This document shows, one piece after another, positions 8,526-17,120 of a stretch of DNA of 64,000 bases. Source of the DNA: Lacimicrobium sp. SS2-24 (GTDB lineage Bacteria > Pseudomonadota > Gammaproteobacteria > Enterobacterales > Alteromonadaceae); NCBI RefSeq assembly GCF_002201535.1, contig NZ_NIWW01000003.1, forward strand, positions 248,001 through 312,000, read 5' to 3'. The notes under the pieces are model-generated. The model was not told the DNA's origin and made no database searches. It saw nothing but the letters and a program-made list of their open reading frames with translations. A program made the position numbers and the translations under genes. The stretch's first letter is position 1. Each line of letters begins with the position of its first letter.

Positions 8526-9805
8526 TACCCCTTAACCAGCTTATACAGATGCTTTTTCAAAAGTTCATAATCACAGGCCAGCGTTTCAGACAGCCCTTCT
8601 TTACTGGCACATTCCGCCAACTCGGGGGGCAAGCTGATCGGCTGACCCAACACATTTTCCACCGTATCACGGAATTTCGCCGGATGGGCCGTGCCCAGGA
8701 AGATACCGGTCTGGCCGGCTTCTAAAACCCGCTCCAGCGCCTTATAGGCAACCCCCGCATGAGGTTCACTGACATATCCCAATGCGGCAAGCTGACGCAT
8801 GGCAAGCTGAGTGTATTGCTCATCCACCATGTCGGCGACCAGCAGTTCCTTATCCAGATAACCAAATTCAAACAAGGCTTCGATACGCGGCCAGTTGTTC
8901 GGCTGACTGACATCCATGGCATTAGACAGGGTTGCAACCGTTGGATTAGGCGCCCAGTCACCATTTTTAAGATAACGGGGAACCGTGTCATTAAGATTGG
9001 TAGAGGCCACAAACCGGGTTACGGGCAGGCCCAGCACCTTGGCAAACATACCGGCGGTGAGGTTACCGAAGTTACCGCTAGGTACAGAGAAAACCAGGTT
9101 GGAGCGATCTTCGAGCTGAGAAACAGCCTCGAAGTAGTAACAGATCTGCGCCATCAGACGACTGATATTAATGGAGTTGGCCGAGTTTAAATGCAGCGCC
9201 TTGCGCGCTTCTTCATCATTAAAGGTACTTTTCACCAGTTGCTGACATTGATCAAAGTCTCCTTCGATGGCAACCGTGTGGATATTCCCTCCCAGCGTGG
9301 TGAACAGCTTTTCCTGTAAGGTACTGATTTTGCCTTTAGGAAAAAGAATCACCACGTCGATATTATCCAGACCATGAAAAGCATGGGCTACCGCCGCACC
9401 GGTATCACCGGAGGTGGCCGTCAGAATGGTGATCTTTTCGCCCTTGGCCACTTCCGCCAGACACTGTGCCATAAAACGGGCACCGAAGTCTTTAAACGCC
9501 AGTGTCGGTCCATGGAACAGTTCCAGGCAATAGATGTTGTCGTCGACCTTCGCCAGTGGAGCCGGAAAATCGAAGGCTTCAGACACCATTTGCGCCAGCC
9601 GCTCACGGGGGATTTCATCACCGATCAGACGATGCAGGATTTCTGCACTACGCTCTGCCAGGGGCATTGCCAGCAATGCGTCAATATCTTCAAAGGTCGG
9701 CAGTTGGGCGGGGAAAAACAAGCCCTGATTCTGCCCCAGGCCTTGCTTGACGGCCTGGCTGAAACTCACTTTTTCATCGGGTTGCTTTAAATTGAAAAGT
9801 TGCAA
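8525..9805 (-). CDS. thrC: Threonine synthase
   Basis: 426 aa, collinear with E. coli ThrC from the first residues ([19 protein letters not shown]). The start codon is TTG, supported by an AAGGTG site a few bases upstream and by the family N-terminus. It converts O-phosphohomoserine to threonine with PLP; the PLP lysine is in [14 protein letters not shown]. The gene starts 2 bases past thrB and its stop overlaps the ung start, so it lies inside a tight thrABC-ung operon. Confidence 0.97.
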   Translation of the reverse strand: MQLFNLKQPDEKVSFSQAVKQGLGQNQGLFFPAQLPTFEDIDALLAMPLAERSAEILHRLIGDEIPRERLAQMVSEAFDFPAPLAKVDDNIYCLELFHGPTLAFKDFGARFMAQCLAEVAKGEKITILTATSGDTGAAVAHAFHGLDNIDVVILFPKGKISTLQEKLFTTLGGNIHTVAIEGDFDQCQQLVKSTFNDEEARKALHLNSANSINISRLMAQICYYFEAVSQLEDRSNLVFSVPSGNFGNLTAGMFAKVLGLPVTRFVASTNLNDTVPRYLKNGDWAPNPTVATLSNAMDVSQPNNWPRIEALFEFGYLDKELLVADMVDEQYTQLAMRQLAALGYVSEPHAGVAYKALERVLEAGQTGIFLGTAHPAKFRDTVENVLGQPISLPPELAECASKEGLSETLACDYELLKKHLYKLVKG

Positions 9806-9807
9806 AC

Positions 9808-10776
9808 TTACACCTTATTCGCTGTCGACCCTTGCGGATCCAGTTGACATATATGGCTGAACCCATCGCTATTCTGAATATAATGGGTACTCAACCACTG
9901 GTTGATTTTTTCTGCCGTGGCCAGATTATCGGTAACGGCGAAGACCGTTGGACCAGAGCCTGAAATGCCGAAGGCCAGCGCGCCTTCCTGCATAGAAAAA
10001 GAACGGGCATCGTCAAACCCGGGCAACAGGGCTTTGCGATAGGGCTCGGCGATGACATCCTGCATCATAGCGGCCGCAAGTTTACGATCACCGCTGTGCA
10101 GAGCATGCACAAACACCCCCAACTGACGGCCAAAAGTGAGGGTGTCAGCCAATCCTACCTGCTGAGGCAGAATGCGCCGGGCCTCGGCTGTAGAGACCTT
10201 TATACCGGAATAACAGGCCACCCAATACCAGTCGTCAAACACAGGCAAATTCAGTGCGATTCTGTCGGCTTGCTCCGCCATCAATACCAGCCCGCCCAGA
10301 TAACATGGAGCTACATTGTCATAATGCACCGAGCCGCTGATCTGTCCCTCCAGCTCGCCCATCATCAGTAGCATCTGCTGCTGATTGAAATGCTCCCCGT
10401 AAAAGGCATTCAGGCCATCCAGTGCCGCCACCACGGAACTGGCGCTGGAGCCAAGTCCGCTACCGATGGGCAGGTTTTTATATAATAACATGGAGCAGGG
10501 CTCAAGCTCATGGCCCTGCTCCCGTGCTTTTTCATGGTAGTGGTGGTAGCACTGGGTAAGAATGTTGTCCTCAGCGCGGGTCGGCAATTTGTGTGCAAAC
10601 GCCCCTTTTACCCCAAGACTAAAGGCCGTGGCAGGCCGAATCTCGACTTCATCACCTAACAGGCTGCCATCAAGGGGTTTAAGTGCCGCGCCGAGCAGAT
10701 CGAAACCCAGGCTGACATTGCCGATTGACGCCGGCGCATAGGCCCTTACCGGTGCCTTTGACATCGACCCCGCCAT
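9808..10776 (-). CDS. thrB: Homoserine kinase
   Basis: 322 aa from an ATG at 10776 that overlaps the thrA stop (TAATG); an alternative ATG four codons later (MSKAPVRAYAP) fits the family N-terminus equally well. This GHMP-family kinase uses ATP to phosphorylate homoserine. The ATP-binding motif LPIGSGLGSSASSVVAALDG and the C-terminal motif FGISGSGPTVFAV are intact. It is the middle gene of the threonine operon and is coupled at both ends. Confidence 0.97.
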   Translation of the reverse strand: MAGSMSKAPVRAYAPASIGNVSLGFDLLGAALKPLDGSLLGDEVEIRPATAFSLGVKGAFAHKLPTRAEDNILTQCYHHYHEKAREQGHELEPCSMLLYKNLPIGSGLGSSASSVVAALDGLNAFYGEHFNQQQMLLMMGELEGQISGSVHYDNVAPCYLGGLVLMAEQADRIALNLPVFDDWYWVACYSGIKVSTAEARRILPQQVGLADTLTFGRQLGVFVHALHSGDRKLAAAMMQDVIAEPYRKALLPGFDDARSFSMQEGALAFGISGSGPTVFAVTDNLATAEKINQWLSTHYIQNSDGFSHICQLDPQGSTANKV

Positions 10777-13229
10777 TATTCCTGCTTCCACGGCATCGTG
10801 CGCAGCACATCTGCAAACACACCGGCGGCAGTCACTGCTGCACCTGCACCGTAACCACGAATAACAAAAGGGATGGGTTGGTAATAGTGGCTGTGAATGG
10901 CCAACGCATTCTCTCCATCTTTCACGACAAACAGCGGGTGGCTGTTGTCCACCGCCTGGATCCCCACTTTACATTTTCCTTCTTCTATCGTGCCCACATA
11001 ACGCAATACCTTACCGGGATTCTCAGCCAGTTGCTGCTTATACAGTGCATCCAGCTGCGGCAACCTGGACAGAAATTCGTCCACGGAGCCGGTGTCATCA
11101 AAATCTTCAGGTAAAATAGACTCGATTTCAATATCTTTAAGTTCCAGTTTAAGACCGGCTTCTCGGGCCATAATCAGCAGTTTTCTGGCCACATCCATAC
11201 CACTGAGATCATCACGGGGATCGGGCTCGGTGTAGCCTTTTTCGCGGGCGATTTTGGTCGCCTCGGAGAGACTCAGGCCCTCTTCAAGTTTACCAAAGAT
11301 ATAAGACAGTGAACCGGATAATATGCCCTCGAAACGGGTCAGTTCATCACCGGCATAGAGCAGTTTTTGCAGGTTTTCGATAACTGGCAAACCTGCACCA
11401 ACAGTGGTTTCATATAAAAACTGGCGTCGGGTCGACTGCGCCTTTTCGCGCAGCGCAGCGTAAAAATCCATTCCCGCAGTATTGGCTTTCTTGTTCGGTG
11501 TTACAACGTGGAAGCCGGCTTCCATCATGTCCAGATACTGGTCGGCAACACTGGTACTGGTAGTGCAGTCAATAATTACCGGATTGATCAGGCTGTTGTC
11601 CTGTACAAAGTTTTCCATTACCGCCAGAGAAAAAGGCTGTTGGCGCTGCGCCAGTTGATCACGCCAGCCATTTTTCAGGTCGATACCGCCGGGTTTTAAT
11701 AACATGCCTTTACTGTTGGCAATACCATACACCTGCAGATTAATGTTGCGACTTAACAGTTGCTGCTGCTGACGTGCAATTTGCTCCAGCAGCTCGCTGC
11801 CCACTGTGCCGCACCCCACTAAAAAGGCATCAATGGTATGTAAGTTGGAGAAAAAGTTCTGATGCACCACCTTGACGGCCTCCCTGGCTTTACGACTCTC
11901 AATAACAGCCGAAATAGAACGTTCTGAAGAACCCTGCGCAATGGCCACAATGTTGACCCGCGCTTGTGCCAGCGAGCTGAAAAAGCGCGCCGCCAGACCT
12001 TTCGCCTTGCGCATGCCATCACCCACCAACGTCACGATGGCCAGAGATTCACGCATCTCAATCGGCTCCAGCAACTGGTTAGCCAGTTCCAGCACAAACG
12101 CCTCTTCAAGCAGATGCTTGGCACGCAATGCGTCTTTGGCATGCACACAAAAACTGATGCTGTATTCAGAAGATGACTGGGTGATCAGACTGATCGATAT
12201 ATTGGCATTGGAAATCACTTCAAACACACGACTCGCCATGCCCACCATGCCTTTCATGCCCGGGCCGGCAACGTTAAACATGGTGATATCAGACAGGTGC
12301 GATATACCTTTTACACTGGTCCAGGTGTCGCTGGCCTCAGTGCTGATCAGCGTACCCGGTGCCGCCGGGTTCAGGGTATTACGGATTAAACAAGGGATAT
12401 GGTACTGGGCGATGGGGCCGATGGTTTTGGGATGCAGGACTTTGGCACCGAAGTAGGACAGCTCCATGGCCTCCTGATAGGTCAGCTTATCCAGCAGTAC
12501 CGCGCCTTCAACCTGATTAGGATCGGCGTTATACACCCCATCTACATCTGTCCATATTTCACAGCACTGTGCATCAATGCAGGCGGCCAGTATTGCGGCG
12601 GAATAATCCGAACCGTTGCGCCCCAGGGTGACCTTTTCACCCTTTTCATTGACCGCCACAAAGCCCGGCATGATTAGCATCTGCTCACCATTTTTCGGTA
12701 CATTGGTAAAGCGCGCACGACTGGCAGCCACGTCGGCGATACTGTCGAGGTAATCCCCTTCAGCAATCACATAGTCGACCGGGTCTATAATCTGGTTACT
12801 GACTCCCATCGCACTGACAATCGCGCTGAAGATATTCACACTGACATATTCACCAATGCTCAGCAGCTTTGCAGTGACCGCATCAGGGCTACAGTGAATC
12901 AACGCAATGCCTTGCAGGCTTTGCTCAAGTTCAGTGAGCTTTTCGTTAATCAAAGTGTGCAGCGGGGCTGGCTCAAAGCTATCCAGACGACTGTCCAGAT
13001 CATTAACGATGCCGATCAGCGTCATGCTCAGTTTTTCAAACAGTTCCTGCCAGGGCTCACCGGCTACGGCCTGTTCCACCAGCAATGACAGCGCATTAGT
13101 GACACCTTTGGGCGCAGAAAGTACCACCGCAGCACCTTTTTCGGTGTGGGTGTGCAGCACAATATCCCGAACTTTAAGATAGCGCTCGGCATCGGCTAAC
13201 GACGAGCCCCCAAATTTCATCACCTTCAT
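10776..13229 (-). CDS. thrA: Bifunctional aspartokinase I / homoserine dehydrogenase I
   Basis: 817 aa (E. coli ThrA has 820). The aspartokinase domain starts with KFGGSSLADAERY. Two ACT regulatory segments lie around residues 310-460, where threonine inhibits. The homoserine dehydrogenase domain starts at about 470 with a nucleotide-binding glycine motif (FLVGCGTVGSELLEQI). The enzyme performs the first and third steps from aspartate to homoserine. It is the first structural gene after the leader peptide and attenuator, with about 170 bases between terminator and start codon. Confidence 0.98.
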   Translation of the reverse strand: MKVMKFGGSSLADAERYLKVRDIVLHTHTEKGAAVVLSAPKGVTNALSLLVEQAVAGEPWQELFEKLSMTLIGIVNDLDSRLDSFEPAPLHTLINEKLTELEQSLQGIALIHCSPDAVTAKLLSIGEYVSVNIFSAIVSAMGVSNQIIDPVDYVIAEGDYLDSIADVAASRARFTNVPKNGEQMLIMPGFVAVNEKGEKVTLGRNGSDYSAAILAACIDAQCCEIWTDVDGVYNADPNQVEGAVLLDKLTYQEAMELSYFGAKVLHPKTIGPIAQYHIPCLIRNTLNPAAPGTLISTEASDTWTSVKGISHLSDITMFNVAGPGMKGMVGMASRVFEVISNANISISLITQSSSEYSISFCVHAKDALRAKHLLEEAFVLELANQLLEPIEMRESLAIVTLVGDGMRKAKGLAARFFSSLAQARVNIVAIAQGSSERSISAVIESRKAREAVKVVHQNFFSNLHTIDAFLVGCGTVGSELLEQIARQQQQLLSRNINLQVYGIANSKGMLLKPGGIDLKNGWRDQLAQRQQPFSLAVMENFVQDNSLINPVIIDCTTSTSVADQYLDMMEAGFHVVTPNKKANTAGMDFYAALREKAQSTRRQFLYETTVGAGLPVIENLQKLLYAGDELTRFEGILSGSLSYIFGKLEEGLSLSEATKIAREKGYTEPDPRDDLSGMDVARKLLIMAREAGLKLELKDIEIESILPEDFDDTGSVDEFLSRLPQLDALYKQQLAENPGKVLRYVGTIEEGKCKVGIQAVDNSHPLFVVKDGENALAIHSHYYQPIPFVIRGYGAGAAVTAAGVFADVLRTMPWKQE

Positions 13230-13332
13230 ATGCTGCTCCTGTTACTTGCTCTGATAATTAGTATCCAACCTGTAGACCGGATAGAGATCTCACCACACCC
13301 GTTCAACTGGCATCCGCTCGGCTCCCGGCTGC

Positions 13333-13400
13333 CCATCCGTCCTGGATATCGTCGCTCCTGCTCATCCCTGATCTCGCGACATACCATCCGTCCTGGATAT
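13333..13400. repeat. 17-bp direct repeat in the thr leader
   Basis: CCATCCGTCCTGGATAT occurs identically at 13333-13349 and 13384-13400, 51 bp apart. The second copy touches the U-run of the attenuator. A related start (CATCCG) is at 13311. The composition resembles dispersed intergenic repeats found in marine gammaproteobacteria, but I see no third full copy in this window. Confidence 0.7.
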
Positions 13401-13433
13401 AAAAAAGCCCGCTTCCTTTTGGGTCGCGGGCTT
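13401..13433 (-). terminator. Threonine operon attenuator (transcription terminator)
   Basis: On the minus strand an 8-bp GC-rich stem AAGCCCGC/GCGGGCTT with a 13-base loop is followed by a U-run (A-run at 13401-13406 on the plus strand). It lies 21 bases after the stop codon of the Thr/Ile-rich leader peptide and about 170 bases before thrA, the arrangement of a classical amino-acid attenuator. Ribosome stalling at Thr/Ile codons would free upstream sequence to pair as an antiterminator. Confidence 0.88.
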
Positions 13434-13453
13434 GGTGTTCTATTCGTTGCGCA

Positions 13454-13522
13454 CTAGCCAGCGACCGCCTTGGTAAAGGTGGTAATCATCATAATAATGG
13501 TGGTGCGGCTAATCATTTTCAT
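13454..13522 (-). CDS. thrL: thr operon leader peptide
   Basis: 22 codons from the ATG at 13522 to a TAG. Five of the residues are threonine and four isoleucine (pattern ISRTTIIMMITTFT), matching the regulatory codon bias of the E. coli thrL peptide without being identical to it. It is directly upstream of the attenuator hairpin and in the same direction as thrA. When charged tRNA-Thr or tRNA-Ile is scarce, ribosomes should stall here and allow transcription into thrABC. The ribosome site is weak. The gene is too short for ordinary gene callers. Confidence 0.88.
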   Translation of the reverse strand: MKMISRTTIIMMITTFTKAVAG

Positions 13523-13538
13523 GGCTGTCAATTTGCCG

Positions 13539-13552
13539 TATAGACGTCTATA
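13539..13552. promoter_or_regulatory. Perfect 14-bp palindrome in the thr promoter region
   Basis: TATAGACGTCTATA lies 17 bp upstream of thrL, in the 53 bp that separate it from the receiver gene. It overlaps a candidate minus-strand promoter (TTGCGT, 17 bases, TATACG; or TTGACA at 13558-13553). This is the size and place of a repressor site, but no regulator can be named. Confidence 0.45.
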
Positions 13553-13575
13553 TGTCAATACGCAATTTGTTTGAT

Positions 13576-13980
13576 TTAAGCATAAGATAGATTTTCTTGC
13601 ATGGCGCGCTGCTCGCGGTACAGCCCGAAATCCGTCAAAACCTGCTGTAGCTGCTCAGGACTGACCGGCTTAGCAATAAACGCCAGTGCGCCTAACTGCA
13701 TCACCCGCTCTCTCATTTGTGGCTGAATGTCACCGGAGATCACAATCACGAAGACCTCCAGTTTCTCCTGACGTATGACCTCAAGCACTTCAACACCATC
13801 CATTTGTGGCATGGTCAGATCCAGTAACAGTAAACCATAATGCTGTTGCCTGAGCAGTTCCACTGCCTCAACACCGTTGCTGGCAAAGGTCACAGAGGTA
13901 TCCCAGTCGTCCGGTAACGCCCTTTTTGCTGACTTTCGGGCCAGCAACGAATCATCACAAATTAAAATTGGAAATCCCAT
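13576..13980 (-). CDS. Single-domain response regulator (CheY-like receiver)
   Basis: 134 aa from the ATG at 13980, which has a GGGAAGG ribosome site 6 bases upstream. Receiver residues are all present: the acidic pair D9-D10, the phospho-acceptor D54 (LLLLDLTMPQMDG) and the lysine near 104 (FIAKPVS). It has no output domain, so it must act by protein contact like CheY or as a phosphorelay shuttle. It is divergent from aceK and lies upstream of the thr leader on the same strand, without a visible terminator between. No kinase is adjacent. Confidence 0.92.
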   Translation of the reverse strand: MGFPILICDDSLLARKSAKRALPDDWDTSVTFASNGVEAVELLRQQHYGLLLLDLTMPQMDGVEVLEVIRQEKLEVFVIVISGDIQPQMRERVMQLGALAFIAKPVSPEQLQQVLTDFGLYREQRAMQENLSYA

Positions 13981-14039
13981 CTGCAACCTTCCCCTGTTAT
14001 TCTTCTTTTATACGTTCACTGTTTCTGGTCGGAGTGATT

Positions 14040-15767
14040 TTGTCATCACCTAATGTTGCACAACTTGCCTATCAAATCCTCAAAGGATTCGAAAAGAGCT
14101 TTCGCTGGTACAGCCGTATCACCGGTGCCGCCCAGCAACGCTTTGAGCAGGCACAATGGGAAGCCGGTCAAAAGGCCGCCAAAGAGCGCATCGCCATCTA
14201 CGATCAGAGTCTGGCCGAAGTGGTGGCGCAAATTTACCAGCAACTTCACCCCCATCTGCAGGATAACCCCTTCTGGCGAGAGCTGAAGCAGCACTACCTT
14301 AAACAATTGGATGACCACCCGCAATTTGAATTAGCTGAAACTTTCTACAATTCCGTGATTGGGCGGTTATTCCGGCATCAGAAAATTGATGACGAGATTA
14401 TGTTTGTGCTGCCCAGTCGCTGCTACCTGCCCGGGCAGGTGCGTCATAATGTGATCAATACCTTTGATGCCCGAGGCACCATTCGCGCCACCCTGGAGGA
14501 GATCATCAGGGCCTATCCGTTTCAGCTGGACTATGCCGATAAAGATCGCGACCTCACCCGCCTGGAAAACTATCTGCGCGACACCTTCAGTACCCGACAA
14601 CTGGCCAGCATTCAGCGCATTGAAATGCTGCAACCGGTGTTTTTCCGTAGCAAGGCGGCCTATCTCATCGGACGCATGTGCAGCGACACAGAGGTAATTC
14701 CCTTTGTGATCACACTGATGCTCAACTCTCAGCGTCAGTTATATGTGGATACCTTACTCACCGCCCGACGTGATCTGAGTGTACTGTTTGGCTTCGCCCG
14801 CTCTTATTTTATGGCCGACACCCAGTATCCGGCCGAGGTCGTGGCGTTCTTACAAGAGCTGATGCCCAACAAAAAACACTTTGAGCTGTACATATCACTG
14901 GGTTTTTACAAGCACGGTAAAACCGTGTTTTACCGTAACTTTCTTCAGCATCTTGCACAAAGTGATGATCAGTTCGAAGCCGCCCCCGGTATTCGCGGTC
15001 TGGTCATGGCGGTGTTTCACCTGCCCTCGTACGGCGTGGTGTTCAAAGTGATCAAGGATGAGTTTCCAGAGAGTAAAAAAATCACCCGGGAACAGGTCAA
15101 AGCCTGCTACAAGCTGGTGAAGATGCATGATCGTGTGGGCAGAATGGCGGATACCCACGAGTATATGAATTTCCGTTTACCCAGAGCACGGGTCAGCCCA
15201 GAACTGCTTGCAGAACTGCAGGAAGTGGCCGGTAGCAGCATTGACGTCACGGATGAAGAGGTGATGATTAAACACCTTTACATCGAACGGAAAATGACGC
15301 CCCTTAACCTCTACCTTGAGCAGGAGACTGACCCCGACAAGATCCGTCATGCACTTGATGATCTTGGCCTGTGTATCAAACAAATCGCTGCAGCAAATAT
15401 TTTCCCCGGCGACATGCTGCATAAAAACTTTGGTATTACCCGTCACGGCCGGGTGATTTTCTACGACTACGATGAAATCTGCTATATGAGTGAGCGTCAG
15501 TTTCGTAACTTGCCAGCAAGTGATGATCCCTACGCACTGGACACCCTGTCAGTAGGACCCGATGACGTTTTTCCGGAGCAGTTTGAACACTTTATCGTCG
15601 GCAAGAAAGCGCTCAAGGAACAGCTCAAAGCGCTGCACCCTGAGCTGATGCGGCCGGCCTACTGGCGCAGTATTCAGCAGGAAGTGGCCAGCGGCAAGCT
15701 CAAAGATGTGCTGCCCTACCCCGAATCACAACGCTTTAATAAGCGCTTCCCAGAGCAGCAAGATTGA
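14040..15767 (+). CDS. aceK: Isocitrate dehydrogenase kinase/phosphatase
   Basis: 575 aa if read from the TTG at 14040, which has GGAG five bases upstream; a GTG at 14034 is nearly equal, and a longer frame to 13926 would run into the divergent gene. E. coli AceK has 578 aa. Family signatures include FFRSKAAYLIGR, SYGVVFKVIKDEFPESKK and the kinase-like NIFPGDMLHKNFGITRHGRVIFYDYDEICYM. The bifunctional enzyme phosphorylates and dephosphorylates isocitrate dehydrogenase, diverting carbon to the glyoxylate bypass. aceB and aceA are not adjacent, so it is a stand-alone gene. It overlaps the convergent MAPEG gene by 42 bp. Confidence 0.95.
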   Translation: MSSPNVAQLAYQILKGFEKSFRWYSRITGAAQQRFEQAQWEAGQKAAKERIAIYDQSLAEVVAQIYQQLHPHLQDNPFWRELKQHYLKQLDDHPQFELAETFYNSVIGRLFRHQKIDDEIMFVLPSRCYLPGQVRHNVINTFDARGTIRATLEEIIRAYPFQLDYADKDRDLTRLENYLRDTFSTRQLASIQRIEMLQPVFFRSKAAYLIGRMCSDTEVIPFVITLMLNSQRQLYVDTLLTARRDLSVLFGFARSYFMADTQYPAEVVAFLQELMPNKKHFELYISLGFYKHGKTVFYRNFLQHLAQSDDQFEAAPGIRGLVMAVFHLPSYGVVFKVIKDEFPESKKITREQVKACYKLVKMHDRVGRMADTHEYMNFRLPRARVSPELLAELQEVAGSSIDVTDEEVMIKHLYIERKMTPLNLYLEQETDPDKIRHALDDLGLCIKQIAAANIFPGDMLHKNFGITRHGRVIFYDYDEICYMSERQFRNLPASDDPYALDTLSVGPDDVFPEQFEHFIVGKKALKEQLKALHPELMRPAYWRSIQQEVASGKLKDVLPYPESQRFNKRFPEQQD

Positions 15768-16121
15768 GCAGGCAAAGGCCACCAGCCATACCAGACTGCG
15801 AAGCTTATCCCAGTCGAGCAGATAAAAGGCGTGATACAACACCCTGGCCACCACGAAAGTAACCGCCAAACCAATGGTATAGGCTGAGAAAAGCTCCATG
15901 ACCATCACCATGATCGCGCCGGGCATAAACATCAACAAGGCTTCAAAGGCATTCTCATGACCTGCACGTGCCCGTGCACCGAATCCGGTCAGACTAGCCT
16001 GCTGTTGTCGAGGTAAGCGGTTGTCATATCTTCCAGTTTTGGCCTGGGCAATGGCCAAAGGTGCCTTTGCCAAAATCGGAAGTACGGTGGCGATAAACAG
16101 ACAGAGCAAAATACTGTACAT
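15726..16121 (-). CDS. MAPEG-family membrane protein
   Basis: 131 aa with four hydrophobic helices. The sequence RQQQASLTGFGARARAGHENAFEAL between helices 1 and 2 is the signature of the bacterial MAPEG group (eicosanoid and glutathione metabolism superfamily). The biochemical role of bacterial members is largely unproven; glutathione-dependent detoxification is one possibility. The 3' end overlaps aceK in the opposite direction, and the start is 41 bp from the divergent PLP enzyme. Confidence 0.88.
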   Translation of the reverse strand: MYSILLCLFIATVLPILAKAPLAIAQAKTGRYDNRLPRQQQASLTGFGARARAGHENAFEALLMFMPGAIMVMVMELFSAYTIGLAVTFVVARVLYHAFYLLDWDKLRSLVWLVAFACSILLLWEALIKAL

Positions 16122-16162
16122 TGGCAGACCCTGATCATTGGTAAAACGTTAGCTTAAACCCC

Positions 16163-17062
16163 GTGAAGCAACAATACGAGAGCTTGCTTGAACAAAAACT
16201 GGGGATCTGCACCCCTTCACCGGTGCAACCTCTTCATCTTGACTGGCCGGGCAGCGACAGGTTGCACCTGTTCGTTAAGCGCGACGATCTGATTCACCCT
16301 ATCATCAGCGGCAACAAGTGGCGAAAACTCAAATACGCCCTCAGTGATGCTGTTCACGACGGGGTCAATGAGGTGATCAGTTTTGGCGGCGGACATTCCA
16401 ACCATTTGCATGCGTTGGGTTACGCCTGCATGAAACTGGGCATTCAACTAAGAGCGATGGTGCGAGGTGATTACCGCGAGCACCTGACGCCGACTCTGAC
16501 CGATCTGCAAAACTGGGGAGCACAGCTGCATTTTTTGAGTAAGGCGGAATATCAACAACGCAGCGACCCGGCTTTTTTGCACAAATACCATCACCAATAC
16601 CCCGACGCCCTGCTCATTCCCGAAGGTGGCAGTCAACAACAGGCGCTGGCAGGTGTTGCTGAAATCTATGCTGAACTGACACAACAGGTGGATGTCATTA
16701 TGACACCAGTTGGCAGCGGGGGCACACTGGCCGGCCTGATCCATGCCAATGCGGCTGTGGAATTAGTCGGTGTGGGCGTACTCAAAGGTGAAGGGTACCT
16801 GGAACAACTGGTCACAGATCTGTTGCCGCAACCCTCCCATCAGCGCTGGCAGATTTTGCACCGGTTTCATTGTGGAGGCTACGCCAAAGCCACACCGGAT
16901 TTACTCCGGTGCTGTGAGGATGTAAAGCAACAATGTGGCTTCCAGGTAGAGCCGGTATACAGCGGCAAACTGTTTTTTGCACTGGCACAATTACTCAAAG
17001 AGAACTACTTTAGCGCGGGTAGCCGCATTCTCATCCTGCATACCGGTGGACTGCGACAATGA
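16163..17062 (+). CDS. PLP-dependent ACC deaminase / D-cysteine desulfhydrase family enzyme
   Basis: 299 aa from a GTG start. The family motif HPIISGNKWRKLKYAL carries the PLP lysine, followed by ISFGGGHSNHLHALGYA and a phosphate-binding glycine loop (TPVGSGGTLAGL). Members either open the ring of 1-aminocyclopropane-1-carboxylate or release sulfide from D-cysteine. In gammaproteobacteria of this kind D-cysteine desulfhydrase or a related D-amino acid lyase is more likely, but the specificity residues cannot be judged with confidence here. No metabolic partner is adjacent. Confidence 0.85.
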   Translation: MKQQYESLLEQKLGICTPSPVQPLHLDWPGSDRLHLFVKRDDLIHPIISGNKWRKLKYALSDAVHDGVNEVISFGGGHSNHLHALGYACMKLGIQLRAMVRGDYREHLTPTLTDLQNWGAQLHFLSKAEYQQRSDPAFLHKYHHQYPDALLIPEGGSQQQALAGVAEIYAELTQQVDVIMTPVGSGGTLAGLIHANAAVELVGVGVLKGEGYLEQLVTDLLPQPSHQRWQILHRFHCGGYAKATPDLLRCCEDVKQQCGFQVEPVYSGKLFFALAQLLKENYFSAGSRILILHTGGLRQ

Positions 17063-17120
17063 CAACTTGTGCTAACCTGACTATACCTGTTAGCTCAAAA
17101 TCAACATTAAGGGAATACGC

